Positions 48,870 to 57,935 of a DNA stretch of 64,000 nt are shown in pieces. The position numbers and the translations under genes were made by a program. Within the stretch, counting starts at the first letter, position 1. Every line of letters begins with the position of its first letter. Source of the DNA: Mycobacterium numidiamassiliense (lineage in GTDB: Bacteria > Actinomycetota > Actinomycetes > Mycobacteriales > Mycobacteriaceae); assembly GCF_900157365.1 (NCBI RefSeq), contig NZ_FUEZ01000003.1, positions 930,001 to 994,000 of the forward strand, read 5' to 3'. The notes beneath the pieces are model-generated. The model saw only the letters and a list, made by a program, of their open reading frames with translations, was not told the DNA's origin and ran no database searches.

Positions 48870-49703
48870 ATGGGGTGGATCCAGGGGGGCTGGCATGGGG
48901 TGACCGATGTCGAGTCCAGCACCTGGATAGCGTGGGCGGCGTGGGCGGCGATCGCGCTCGCGATCATCACGCTGGTGTTCACGAATCATCAGATCTCGCG
49001 TAATCGGCGGTTGGCCGCAGAACAAACCCGGCCTCATGTCGGGATGCTCATGGAGCCGCATGCGGCCGACTGGCACGTGATCGAGCTGGTGGTCAAGAAC
49101 TTCGGCCGGACCGCGGCCTACGACATCCGGTTTTCCTTCACTAATCCCCCGACGGTCGCCGAATACGAAAACGCCACTGACGGCTACGCAGATGTCGCCG
49201 AGCTGAAGCTACCCAGCGAACTGCCGGTCCTCGCGCCCGGCCAGGAGTGGCGGATGGTGTGGGATTCGGCGCTCGACCGCGCGGAAATCGGCGGCGGCAT
49301 CGAGTCGCGCTTCACCGGGAAGGTGAGCTACTACGACCGACCCGAGACGCCGCGCGGCTGGCGGTTCTGGGAGCGCGAGCGCAGCGCGCTGCAGACGGAC
49401 GTGGTGTTGGATTGGGCCGCGCTGCCGCCCGTCCAGCGCATCGAGCTGATGACGACCCACGACCTGGCGAAGCGGGAAAAGCAGAAACTCGAGCTGCTGC
49501 GCAGCCTGCTGACCTACTTCCACTACGCCAGCAAGGAGACGCGCCCGGAGGTGTTCCGCGGCGAGATCGAGCGGATCAACAATGCCGTTCGGGAAACTCA
49601 GGACAGGTGGCGAACCCGGCAGCTGGACCAACCCACCGACGTCCAGCTGCGCTGGAGCAACGCCCAGGACGACCTGGGCAAGCATCACGACCAGCACGTG
49701 TGA
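48870..49703 (+). CDS. Membrane-anchored protein of unknown function
   Basis: A protein of about 277 aa (280 if ATG 48861 is used). GGAAGG lies 9 nt before the ATG at 48870 but directly abuts that at 48861, so the former is preferred. One membrane helix at about residues 15-38, then a soluble part with beta character (VIELVVKNFGRTAAYDIRFS, like domains that follow a single helix in other hypothetical proteins) and a helical, charged C-terminal third. It equals the Rv0633c position. No enzyme motif seen. Confidence 0.78.
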   Translation: MGWIQGGWHGVTDVESSTWIAWAAWAAIALAIITLVFTNHQISRNRRLAAEQTRPHVGMLMEPHAADWHVIELVVKNFGRTAAYDIRFSFTNPPTVAEYENATDGYADVAELKLPSELPVLAPGQEWRMVWDSALDRAEIGGGIESRFTGKVSYYDRPETPRGWRFWERERSALQTDVVLDWAALPPVQRIELMTTHDLAKREKQKLELLRSLLTYFHYASKETRPEVFRGEIERINNAVRETQDRWRTRQLDQPTDVQLRWSNAQDDLGKHHDQHV

Positions 49704-49784
49704 CGGCGGGGCACCCGTGGCCGCCTGAGTTGGGTCCCGTGTTGATCTGATTCAATCGAGTCCGCCCGTTGCGAAGGAGTAACC

Positions 49785-50480
49785 ATGAGCGGCCCGGTCA
49801 CCTACAGCAAGCAGGATCCCATCGCGGTCATCCGGATGGACGACGGCAAAGTCAATGCGCTCGGCCCGACCATGCAGCAGGCGCTCAACGACGCGATCGA
49901 CCAGGCCGACAGTGACAACGCCGGTGCCCTGGTGATCGCGGGCAACGAGCGCGTGTTCAGCGGCGGATTCGACCTGAAGGTCCTGACCTCCGGCGAAGCT
50001 CAGCCGGCGATCGACATGCTCAGGGGCGGCTTCGAGTTGGCGTATCGACTCCTGTCGTACCCCAAGCCGGTGGTGATGGCCTGCACCGGTCACGCGATCG
50101 CGATGGGAGCGTTTCTCCTCTCGTCGGGCGACCATCGGGTGGCCGCCCACGCCTACAACATCCAGGCCAACGAGGTCGCGATCGGCATGACCATCCCGTA
50201 TGCGGCCCTCGAGATCATGAAGCTACGGCTGACGCGGTCGGCCTACCAGCAAGCCACCGGGCTGGCCAAATCGTTTTTCGGCGAAACCGCTGTCGCCGCA
50301 GGCTTTGTCGACGAGATCGTGATGCCCGAGATGGTGTTGAGTCGGGCCGAAGAAGCCGCCGAGCAATTCACCGGGTTGCATCAGCATGCCCATGCCGCAA
50401 CAAAATTGCGCGCTCGCGCCGACGCGCTGAAGGGGCTGCGCGCCGGAATCGATGGCATAGAAGCCGAATTCGGTCTTTAA
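49785..50480 (+). CDS. echA3: Enoyl-CoA hydratase family protein EchA3
   Basis: A 231-aa crotonase-fold protein. Oxyanion-hole regions: FSGGFDLKVLTSGEAQ and GHAIAMGAFLLSSGDHRVAA. The C-terminus is short compared with classic hydratases. GAAGGAG lies before the ATG. Same length and position as Rv0632c. The acyl-CoA substrate is not predictable; some members of this subgroup lack the usual catalytic glutamates. Confidence 0.88.
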   Translation: MSGPVTYSKQDPIAVIRMDDGKVNALGPTMQQALNDAIDQADSDNAGALVIAGNERVFSGGFDLKVLTSGEAQPAIDMLRGGFELAYRLLSYPKPVVMACTGHAIAMGAFLLSSGDHRVAAHAYNIQANEVAIGMTIPYAALEIMKLRLTRSAYQQATGLAKSFFGETAVAAGFVDEIVMPEMVLSRAEEAAEQFTGLHQHAHAATKLRARADALKGLRAGIDGIEAEFGL

Positions 50481-50492
50481 GGAGGAGGCGAC

Positions 50493-50512
50493 GCGGTTGC
50501 CCAGGCAACCGC
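50493..50512. terminator. Hairpin between echA3 and the patatin gene
   Basis: A perfect 8-bp stem (50493-50500 with 50505-50512) and a 4-nt loop, 12 bp past echA3 and between convergent genes. No T-run follows, so its strength as a terminator is uncertain. The rest of the 131-bp gap shows nothing. Confidence 0.5.
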
Positions 50513-50611
50513 CTCACCCCCCATGCCGCCTCCTCCACTGGGAAGTGTGGCACGCCCGCGACGGGCCGTCACTTCACCTTTGCGCCCGGTCTTTGTTCGA
50601 GGGCAAGACCG

Positions 50612-51619
50612 TCAACCGGCCCAGCGGAAGCGCTTCAGATACGCCTGCCAGTCCCACGTCGACAGAAATTCCTGGGCGGCCTCATAGCCCTTGTCATAGA
50701 GCTGTTCGAGGCGCCCCTTGGAGATATCGAAGTCCAGGACGCCCACATCGGTCGATTCGACGGGGATGGCTCGTGCGGACACCCACGGCTGGTTGAGATG
50801 CGTCTGGTCGTGACCCGTCAAGATGGTGGTCAGCAGGCCCTCCAGCAGTGCCGTCTGCTCGAAGAACCGCAAGGGTTTGAACGCGGGCATCACCGCGCCG
50901 AGACCCTCGTTGAGCCTCGGTAAGACGGTGATCCCGAAGGTGGGCCAGCGTGGCGCCTTGCCGTCCGGCCGGTCGAAGGTGTCGATCGGAAAGTTCGACA
51001 GCACGCCCCCGTCGACCAGAGTGGCCGTCTCCCCGCTCGCCGCGGTCAGCTTGACCGGGCGGTAGAAAAACGGGATCGCCATCGACGCGCGCACCGCCTC
51101 GGCGACCGATTGCTCAGCGGCATCCAGTCCGTACAGCCGGCGGTAGTCCCACGGCAAGCGCACCAGCTGCGCCGCGGTCAGGTCAGCGACCGTAACCACC
51201 AACTTGTCACGCCGTTCCCCGGGCACTTGGTGCTCGTCCAGGAGTAGATCACCGAACGAGACGACACCGAGGTTGTTCAGCTCGCTGCGGATCCACTCGT
51301 AGGCGACGTCACCGCGGAACATACTTGAGTCCCGCACCAGCCCCCACGCGGCGCCGAGCAACGGAACCGTTCCCGCGTCACGCCACTTGTTCAGTGGTAC
51401 CGAAAAGGCGAGTTCCTTGACATCGCTGCCGGTCAGCTGACCATCATGGGTCCCGGCGGCCAAGATTGCAGCCACGATCGAGCCGGCCGAAACCCCGGAC
51501 ACCCTCCTGATCGAATACCCGGCATCCATCAGCGCGACGATGGCACCCACCAGGCCGATGAACTTGACCCCGCCGCCGGAGAGCACGAGATCCACGGGCT
51601 TCGAGCCGTTGCTGTTCAT
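50612..51619 (-). CDS. Patatin-like phospholipase
   Basis: A 335-aa protein of the RssA/ExoU-like patatin family. The oxyanion motif LVLSGGGVKFIG is at about residue 12, the nucleophile elbow GVSAGS at about residue 43 and the catalytic DGG in TLVDGGVLSNFPID. These enzymes hydrolyse acyl esters of phospholipids using a Ser-Asp dyad. ATG 51619 is preferred; the open frame continues 74 codons upstream but covers the divergent promoter region. Convergent with echA3 and divergent from the ferredoxin gene (142-bp gap). Confidence 0.92.
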   Translation of the reverse strand: MNSNGSKPVDLVLSGGGVKFIGLVGAIVALMDAGYSIRRVSGVSAGSIVAAILAAGTHDGQLTGSDVKELAFSVPLNKWRDAGTVPLLGAAWGLVRDSSMFRGDVAYEWIRSELNNLGVVSFGDLLLDEHQVPGERRDKLVVTVADLTAAQLVRLPWDYRRLYGLDAAEQSVAEAVRASMAIPFFYRPVKLTAASGETATLVDGGVLSNFPIDTFDRPDGKAPRWPTFGITVLPRLNEGLGAVMPAFKPLRFFEQTALLEGLLTTILTGHDQTHLNQPWVSARAIPVESTDVGVLDFDISKGRLEQLYDKGYEAAQEFLSTWDWQAYLKRFRWAG

Positions 51620-51761
51620 CGCCCTAGCATGCCCTGGGCGAATCCGAGAACGCACACGAAGTCCGTTCGACCACGAAAGTGTTTCGCAAACAGCGCGATT
51701 GGTTTCACCCAGGAGTACGCTGCCAGGCGTCGGATCTTCAGCTTCGAGGATCGGGGTCGCT

Positions 51762-51962
51762 ATGCGGATCGTCGTCGACCTGAACCGCTGCCTGGGGTAT
51801 GCCCACTGCGTACCGCTGGCCCCGGAGGTTCTCAGACTCAACGGCGAAGAGGCCCTGACCTACGATCCCAACCCCGATGACGCCCAGCGTCTGCGGGTCA
51901 TGCGGGCAGCGGCGGCCTGCCCGGTGCAGGCGATCATCGTCGACAAGCTCGACGCAGAGTAG
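51762..51962 (+). CDS. 3Fe-4S ferredoxin
   Basis: A 66-aa ferredoxin. Three cysteines fit a [3Fe-4S] cluster: CLGYAHC (Cys10, Cys16) and AACPVQAI (Cys about 54). The motif reads Cys-x-x-Tyr-x-x-Cys, so the position that is Cys in 4Fe ferredoxins is Tyr here. Such ferredoxins are the usual electron carriers for mycobacterial P450s. It is 9 bp before the ferredoxin reductase and leads a three-gene redox operon. Confidence 0.92.
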   Translation: MRIVVDLNRCLGYAHCVPLAPEVLRLNGEEALTYDPNPDDAQRLRVMRAAAACPVQAIIVDKLDAE

Positions 51963-51971
51963 CGAATCCGC

Positions 51972-53360
51972 ATGAGCCCGAACGGCTTCAAGGACACCGG
52001 CCGCATCGTCATCGTCGGCGCTTCGCTCGCCGGGCTGCGTGCCGCTGAAGCGTTGCGGGAAGAGGGTTTTCGCGGACAGCTGACCATCGTTGGCGACGAA
52101 CCCGACGAACCGTACGACCGGCCCCCGCTGTCCAAGCAAGTCCTCAAAGGGTGGGTGGCGGCCGATCATACGAAGCTACCGCGGTTGCGTGCGGTGGACG
52201 CACAGTGGCGACTCGGGGTTCCCGCGACCGCCCTGGACCGGGCCAATCAACTGGTGCGGCTCGCCGACGGTAGCGAGGTGCCAGGTGACCGCCTGCTGAT
52301 CGCCACGGGTGTGCGGTCGCGCCGATGGCCCAACGCGGAGGAGGCCGCGCTGCAAGGTGTGCACACGGTGCGCACCAGCACCGATGCCGCACGATTGCAG
52401 GCCGCGCTGGGCGCCCGCCCGCGGCGGGTGCTGATCATCGGTTCCGGGTTCATCGGGTCGGAGGTGGCCTCGGTGTGCCGGGAGCTTGACCTGGAAGTCA
52501 CCGTCACCGAGCGCGGTCCGGCACCGCTGTGCGGCCCGCTGGGCGGCGTGATCGGCGCGATCGCCGCCGAGATGCAGCGCGCGGCCGGCGTGGATCTTCG
52601 CACCGGTGTCTCGGTACTCGCGCTGGAGGGCGATGCGGACGGGCACGTGCGGCGCGCGCGGCTCTCCGACGGCAGCACGCTCGACGTCGACGTGGTGGTG
52701 ACGTCATTGGGCTCAATCCGCAACGTCGAGTGGCTCGAGGGGGCTGGGCTGGCCGCCGGATTCTGGGGCGTCGGTTGCGACGCTGGATGCCGCGCATTCG
52801 ACATCAATGCGGTGGTCACCGACCACGTCTTCGTGGCCGGCGACATCGCCCGGGCCCCGCATGTCCTCTACGACTACGAGTTCCTGGCGATGGAACATTG
52901 GGACAACGCCGTCTTGGGTGCCCGGGTGGCCGCGCACAACATGGTGTGCGACGAGGTCGACCGCTGGGCGCATCTACTGATTCCGCAGTTCTGGTCGGCC
53001 CAGTTCGGTGTCAACATTAAATCCGTCGGCGTGCCGTCATTCGGCGACGAGATCGTCTTCACCCAGGGATCGGTGCAGCAGCGCCGATTCGCCGCCGCGT
53101 ACGGTCGTCGCGGCCGCATCGTCGGCGCGGTCACTTTCAATCACGCGAAATGGATCGACTACTACCGCGACCAGATCGCGCATTCCGGACCGTTTCCCCC
53201 GCATCCGCCCGGTTTTGATTTTCCCGAGAGCATGCGTGTGATGCCCGCCGACTTCCCCGCGCGCGGCGTGCCGACCGAAGCCCCGGACGTGGTGCTGACC
53301 GGCCACGACCCCAGCGAAAGGCGAGCGGAATTCCGTCCTCGACACCAGATGAGTGAGTAG
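51972..53360 (+). CDS. NAD(P)H ferredoxin reductase (FAD)
   Basis: A 462-aa flavoprotein. FAD-binding IVIVGASLAGLRAAEAL at the N-terminus, EPYDRPPLSK, NAD(P)-binding VLIIGSGFIGSEVASVC (about residues 154-170), FAD-binding VFVAGDIAR, then the reductase C-terminal domain (HWDNAVLGARVAAHNM). The expected job is passing electrons from NAD(P)H to the ferredoxin encoded 9 bp upstream. The C-terminal 50 residues are Pro-rich and longer than in minimal reductases. The stop lies 4 bp before the P450 ATG. Confidence 0.92.
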   Translation: MSPNGFKDTGRIVIVGASLAGLRAAEALREEGFRGQLTIVGDEPDEPYDRPPLSKQVLKGWVAADHTKLPRLRAVDAQWRLGVPATALDRANQLVRLADGSEVPGDRLLIATGVRSRRWPNAEEAALQGVHTVRTSTDAARLQAALGARPRRVLIIGSGFIGSEVASVCRELDLEVTVTERGPAPLCGPLGGVIGAIAAEMQRAAGVDLRTGVSVLALEGDADGHVRRARLSDGSTLDVDVVVTSLGSIRNVEWLEGAGLAAGFWGVGCDAGCRAFDINAVVTDHVFVAGDIARAPHVLYDYEFLAMEHWDNAVLGARVAAHNMVCDEVDRWAHLLIPQFWSAQFGVNIKSVGVPSFGDEIVFTQGSVQQRRFAAAYGRRGRIVGAVTFNHAKWIDYYRDQIAHSGPFPPHPPGFDFPESMRVMPADFPARGVPTEAPDVVLTGHDPSERRAEFRPRHQMSE

Positions 53361-53364
53361 TGCC

Positions 53365-54633
53365 ATGACCCCCGAAGAGGCATTTGACGCCGCGATGCGG
53401 CACGAAAACCGCGCCAACCCCTACCCGTTCTTCGACGAGCTTCGCAAGACACCGGTGGCACGGGTGACCAACGGCATCTACGCCGTCACCGGCTACGACG
53501 AACTCATGGCGCTGGCCCACGACCCGCGCGTCAGTTCAGACCTGCGCAAAGGACGCCCGCCGGCGGGCCTTAATCGACGAGCCGCCGACCAGTCGGTGGT
53601 CGAGATGGCCGAGGCCTACGGCCAGGAGCCCAGCTTCATCGCGCAGGACCCGCCCGACCACGACCGGGCGCGCCGTCAGTGCATGCACTTTTTCGGACCA
53701 CCCGATGCGCCGGATCTGATCCCGAGCCAGGAAGCGCTCTGTCAGCAGATCGTCGGCGAAATGCTCGACAGCGCGACGGGCAAGACCCGCATCGACGTCG
53801 TCGATGACTTCGCCTACCCGCTGCCGGTCAACGTGATCTGCCGGATCATGGGCGTGCCCATCGAAGACGAGCCCCTGTTTCACGCGTGGCTCGCCGACAT
53901 CACGGCCGGCATCTTCGACCTCGGCCCCGACATCCAAACCGAGGAGGGCCAGGCCCGTCGCGCCAAGGGCGAAGCCGCCGATGTCGAACTGAACAAGTAC
54001 ATCCTCGGGCTGGCCGAGACGGCCGCGAAATCGCCTGGGCCAGGCATGATTTCGCAGTTGGTCCATGATAACGGGGCCGACGGGCGGATGTCGATGAGCG
54101 CCATCGTCAACAACACCATCTTGCTGTTCTTCGCCGGTCACGACTCCACGGTCAATCTCATCGCGCACTGCGTGCTCACCGTACTGCGCAACCCGTGGTC
54201 GATCGAATTGCTGCGCAGCACACCGGAATTGATTCCGGGCGCCATCGAGGAAGTGCTCCGTTTGCAGTCGTCAGTGCAATTCTTTCCGACTCGCTCGGCG
54301 CTGGCCGATATTGACATCGCCGGCACCACCATCCCCAAGGGCGCGCCCATATATCTGATGTACGGGGCGGCCAACAGGGATCCGCGGCGCTTCCGCGATC
54401 CGAATGCGTTCGACCCGCAGCGCCCCGACAACGAGCACGTCGGCTGGGGCCGCGGCATCCACATTTGCTTCGGCGGTCCGCTGGCCCGGCTGGAAGTCAA
54501 CACCGCCTTCGAGGCGTTTCTTCGCCGGGTAGACAATCCACGGCTGGTCGAAGACCCGCCTCCCTACCGGATCAGCCAGGTGTTCCGCGGGCCCCAGCAT
54601 CTGTTGGTGGATTACGACCAGATCCTGCCCTGA
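53365..54633 (+). CDS. Cytochrome P450
   Basis: A 422-aa monooxygenase. I-helix FFAGHDSTVN (about residues 255-264), ExxR in AIEEVLRLQ, and heme-binding GWGRGIHICFGG with Cys ligand. Two variations: Ser261 takes the place of the usual I-helix threonine, and Trp replaces the first Phe of the FxxGxHxCxG motif. ATG 53365 is preferred over an overlapping GTG at 53353. Ferredoxin, reductase and P450 form one operon, as in the M. marinum CYP147G1 cluster, but I cannot assign a CYP family or substrate. Confidence 0.93.
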   Translation: MTPEEAFDAAMRHENRANPYPFFDELRKTPVARVTNGIYAVTGYDELMALAHDPRVSSDLRKGRPPAGLNRRAADQSVVEMAEAYGQEPSFIAQDPPDHDRARRQCMHFFGPPDAPDLIPSQEALCQQIVGEMLDSATGKTRIDVVDDFAYPLPVNVICRIMGVPIEDEPLFHAWLADITAGIFDLGPDIQTEEGQARRAKGEAADVELNKYILGLAETAAKSPGPGMISQLVHDNGADGRMSMSAIVNNTILLFFAGHDSTVNLIAHCVLTVLRNPWSIELLRSTPELIPGAIEEVLRLQSSVQFFPTRSALADIDIAGTTIPKGAPIYLMYGAANRDPRRFRDPNAFDPQRPDNEHVGWGRGIHICFGGPLARLEVNTAFEAFLRRVDNPRLVEDPPPYRISQVFRGPQHLLVDYDQILP

Positions 54634-54641
54634 GCAGCGGC

Positions 54642-55157
54642 TCACCAACGCCCGCGATGGACAACCTCGTCGAAGGGCCGCCGGTCGGGTTTGCGGATCA
54701 CCGTGAGCGGACGATCGGCGGGATATCCGACGCCGAGTAGGAAGGCGACCTGATGGTCGTCGGGCACACCCAGGATGGCGCGCGCCTTGGCCTGATCTCC
54801 CACCGACGAGTGGCCGGTGCCGATGCCCAGGTCGGTGGCCGCGATCATCATCGCCATCGTCGCCTGGCCGACGTCGTAGTTGTCGGTCACCAGCCTGCGT
54901 TCGTCCGGTGGTTCCGGCACCACCAGCGCGATGGCCGCGGGCGCGCCCGCGATGTGCCCGGCGCCGCGCCAGACCGTGGACAGCTCCTGCAGCTGCGTCT
55001 TGTCGGTCACGATCACGAAGTCCCATGGCTGGCGGTTTTTCGCCGACGGCGCCCGCCACCCGGCTTCGGCGATTCGGTTCAGGTCGTCCTCTGATACCGG
55101 TTGCGGTGTGTACTGGCGCACGTTGCGCCGGGCGCGGATCGCGTCCCAGGTTTCCAT
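54642..55157 (-). CDS. Nitroreductase family protein
   Basis: A 171-aa FMN-dependent oxidoreductase. FMN-binding RRNVRQYTPQPV at the N-terminus, GWRAPSAKNRQPWDFVIVTD, and GVPDDHQVAFLLGVGYPAD near the end. It is shorter than the common 200-220 aa, but both the ends look natural. Convergent with the P450, 8 bp apart. Substrate unknown. Confidence 0.88.
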   Translation of the reverse strand: METWDAIRARRNVRQYTPQPVSEDDLNRIAEAGWRAPSAKNRQPWDFVIVTDKTQLQELSTVWRGAGHIAGAPAAIALVVPEPPDERRLVTDNYDVGQATMAMMIAATDLGIGTGHSSVGDQAKARAILGVPDDHQVAFLLGVGYPADRPLTVIRKPDRRPFDEVVHRGRW

Positions 55158-55217
55158 GTCGTACCTCTCTCATCCGCGCCCGTCAACGCCGCGAATGACG
55201 TTGGGGCTTGCCCCTTC

Positions 55218-56681
55218 TCAGGTTAGCCACACCGGATTCGTCAAGGCGACCATCGCGCCGAGCCGGCCGCGACGCGCGCTGCGCACCTCTAATCGTGCGA
55301 AGCGCGCTGACGCCGCGTCGATCTCCCATTGCAACCGGGCCGATGCCGATCGCACACTCGCCCGACCCGCGCACCCGGCCCCGGTGATCAGGGCGGCGGT
55401 TGTGCCGGGGGCCCCGCTGATCACGGCAGTGACCGTCGCCGCCGCGCCGGGCGGCGCCCGCAATGTCTGTCCGGGACCGGCCACCTCGTCGGCGCCGCTG
55501 TTCGGGCAGGTCGCGATCAGCTCGCACGCGACCTCGGATGACCCGACGATGTAGGAGCGGCCGCGGCGCAGCCCGTCGACGATCGCGGCGATCGACAACT
55601 CGGGCGCATGCACGGCCGTCTGCGGCGAGCCGACCACTTGGTGTTTGCCGTGCGAGTCACTGCCGCCGACCGCGACGATGTGCCGGCCCTGTCGCAACAA
55701 CCGCTGCCAAATACGAAGGGACACTTCATCATCGACGTTCCAGCGACCGTTCCACACCTCGAGTGCGTCCACATCGCCGAAGCCGAACTCCCATGCCGAT
55801 CCCGGCAGCGGCACCGCGGGATGCGCGGCGACCACCAAGCCGCCGGCCTGGCGAACCTCGGCGGCGAACCGGCCGAACACCCCATCGCGTGGCCCGTATC
55901 GCCAGTCGACCCAGGCGTGTGCTGACAGTCCCACGGCAAGCCAGTGGCCGTGCCGGGTGGTGACCTCCTCGCCGGGAATTATCAACAGCGATCCGCTCCG
56001 GCATCGGGGCCACACCCGGTTGGCCGAGTTGGTGTTGTGCTCGGTGGAGACGATGAAATCCAACCTTGCGGCGTGTGCGGCCGACACCAGCTCATCAGGG
56101 TCACGCTCGCCGTCGGAGTGAACGGTGTGCAGATGCAGGTCTCCGCGGTACCAGCGTGCACCACCAACCGAGGCCGACGGCGGCGCCGGCGCCGGGCCAC
56201 TCGCGACGGCGCGGCGATCGCTCTCGGCGGGTTGGCCGGCTTCGGCGGGCGCTTGGCCGCTCATTGTGACCCGCACCTGCCAGGCCATTCCCCACGGGCT
56301 CAGGACCACCGGGCCCAGCGCCACGGCCCAGATACCCGGTTCGATCGGGCCCGCCAGATAGCCCGGGGTGGCATAACCGCTGGAGATCACGAAGCCGTCG
56401 CGGGCCCCGCCCGACCAGCCCCTGAATCCGGCTGCATTGCCCAAGTCGAAGCCGGGCGGACCGAAGATGCCCAGATCCAACACGTTCCGAGCGATCCCGG
56501 CCGCGGCGAAGTCCTCATGAGACGTGCCGACCCGAATTTGCTGCACACCGGCCGGCACGTGGAACGGCAGGTAGGCCCACCGGTAGATGCCGAAACCAAA
56601 CCGTCCCGAAAACGCTATCTCGATCGTCCCGTCGTCGTGTTGCTCGGTTGTCGCACCGTGCACGACCAGCGGGTTGCTCAT
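55218..56681 (-). CDS. CehA/McbA-type PHP metallohydrolase
   Basis: A 487-aa protein. The PHP catalytic half starts near residue 195: RGDLHLHTVHSDGERD, VSTEHNTNSAN, VAAHPAVPLPG and VAVGGSDSHG supply the metal-binding His/Asp residues. The N-terminal 170 residues are beta-rich and of unknown function; a Pro/Ala linker joins the two. PHP members of this type hydrolyse phosphoesters or carbamates such as carbaryl. ATG 56681 has GGGGAGA at 6-7 nt; an upstream in-frame extension was rejected. Confidence 0.85.
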   Translation of the reverse strand: MSNPLVVHGATTEQHDDGTIEIAFSGRFGFGIYRWAYLPFHVPAGVQQIRVGTSHEDFAAAGIARNVLDLGIFGPPGFDLGNAAGFRGWSGGARDGFVISSGYATPGYLAGPIEPGIWAVALGPVVLSPWGMAWQVRVTMSGQAPAEAGQPAESDRRAVASGPAPAPPSASVGGARWYRGDLHLHTVHSDGERDPDELVSAAHAARLDFIVSTEHNTNSANRVWPRCRSGSLLIIPGEEVTTRHGHWLAVGLSAHAWVDWRYGPRDGVFGRFAAEVRQAGGLVVAAHPAVPLPGSAWEFGFGDVDALEVWNGRWNVDDEVSLRIWQRLLRQGRHIVAVGGSDSHGKHQVVGSPQTAVHAPELSIAAIVDGLRRGRSYIVGSSEVACELIATCPNSGADEVAGPGQTLRAPPGAAATVTAVISGAPGTTAALITGAGCAGRASVRSASARLQWEIDAASARFARLEVRSARRGRLGAMVALTNPVWLT

Positions 56682-56826
56682 GGCTGTCTCCCCTGTTGGC
56701 GTCCGATCGGATCCGCCAACAGCATTCGCCATTAAGGAGTAATCACCCGTTACATCGACACGAACGAATGCCGTCGGTTTGCTGTAGGACTGATGAGGCG
56801 GCGACCCGCAAAGCGCTCGAGATTCG

Positions 56827-57780
56827 CTAGATCCTGGCCCGCTGCGCGGCGACGAACAAGTTCCCCGGAACCTGGTCCTCGACCTGTTCGGGAACCCTGC
56901 GCCCATAGCCGGCCATCAGCTCGAGCGACAGCGTGACCGTGACATCCCAGCCGTGGCGCCCGAACCACTCACCGACGTCCTCGCGCTCCTCGAAGTACCA
57001 CAACTCGTCAGTGCTCGGGATCTCGCGCTGTGGGTCTTTTTCGGCGAGGAACGTACGCACCCGGTCCATCCGGGCGCGCCGCTTCGCCCTGGTGTCGGGA
57101 TCGAGGAACTTCGGCCCCAGCGCCTCGACGGCGACCCGGCTCCCGATGGCGGTCAGGCCCTGCACCCGCTCGAAGAGCAGCTCCTGGGCCACGGCCGGCA
57201 GGTACGGCATCAGTCCCTCCGCCGACCACACGCTGGGCACCGCGGGGTCAAAACCCGCCTGCCGCAACGCGGCCGGCCAGTCGTGGCGCAGGTCCACTGG
57301 CACCGCGATCCGATTGCACGCGGCTTGTGCGCCGTGCTCGTTCAGCGTCGAAGCCTTGAAATCCAGCACCCGGGGCTGGTCGAGCTCGTAGACCGTCGTC
57401 CCGTCCGGCCAGGGCAACCGCCACGACCGCGCGTCCAGGCCCGCGGCCAGGATCACCACCTGCCGGATGCCCGCGTTCGTCGCGTCGAGGAAGAAGGAAT
57501 CGAAAAACGCGGTCCGCGACGCCATGTAGCCGACCATCGAGCGCATCTGCAGGGCCAAGTCCGGCTCGGATTCCAGGAGCTCGGCGGGCAGCTGTGGGGC
57601 CGAGAACCAGTTCCAGACTCCATCACCGACGGCGTCGAGGAACACCCGCGCGAACGGGTCGCGGATCAGGGGATTGTCACTCTCGGTTTCCGCTGCCCGG
57701 GAGGCCGCGACGCCCAGCGCCGTCGCCCCCACGCTCTCGGTGATTTCCCAGCTGTCGTTGTCGGTTCTCGCCACGCTCAA
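56827..57780 (-). CDS. Class I SAM-dependent methyltransferase, LCMT type
   Basis: A 317-aa member of the large mycobacterial family of putative SAM methyltransferases (leucine carboxyl methyltransferase-like, Rv0726c type). Characteristic blocks: [40 protein letters not shown] (SAM site, about residues 103-122), [13 protein letters not shown] and EGLMPYLP. Many paralogues occur in these genomes and most have no known substrate. It is separated from the PHP gene by 145 bp. Confidence 0.92.
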   Translation of the reverse strand: MSVARTDNDSWEITESVGATALGVAASRAAETESDNPLIRDPFARVFLDAVGDGVWNWFSAPQLPAELLESEPDLALQMRSMVGYMASRTAFFDSFFLDATNAGIRQVVILAAGLDARSWRLPWPDGTTVYELDQPRVLDFKASTLNEHGAQAACNRIAVPVDLRHDWPAALRQAGFDPAVPSVWSAEGLMPYLPAVAQELLFERVQGLTAIGSRVAVEALGPKFLDPDTRAKRRARMDRVRTFLAEKDPQREIPSTDELWYFEEREDVGEWFGRHGWDVTVTLSLELMAGYGRRVPEQVEDQVPGNLFVAAQRARI

Positions 57781-57935
57781 CCCCTCCGCTTACTAGTACG
57801 CCTAGGTAACGACCCTACGCGTGTCGTATGTGAACAAGCTGTCCGCGAGGTTCACGCGCGCTGGCCCTCAGGTATCCGGTTAAGTTGTCGACGGGCAGTC
57901 AGTTGCGCGGGCCCCCGATCCAAAGGATCTTTGAC

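Noticed and set aside
50493..50512. Inverted repeat as an insertion-sequence end
   Set aside because: It is a single hairpin between convergent genes; no transposase or target duplication is near.
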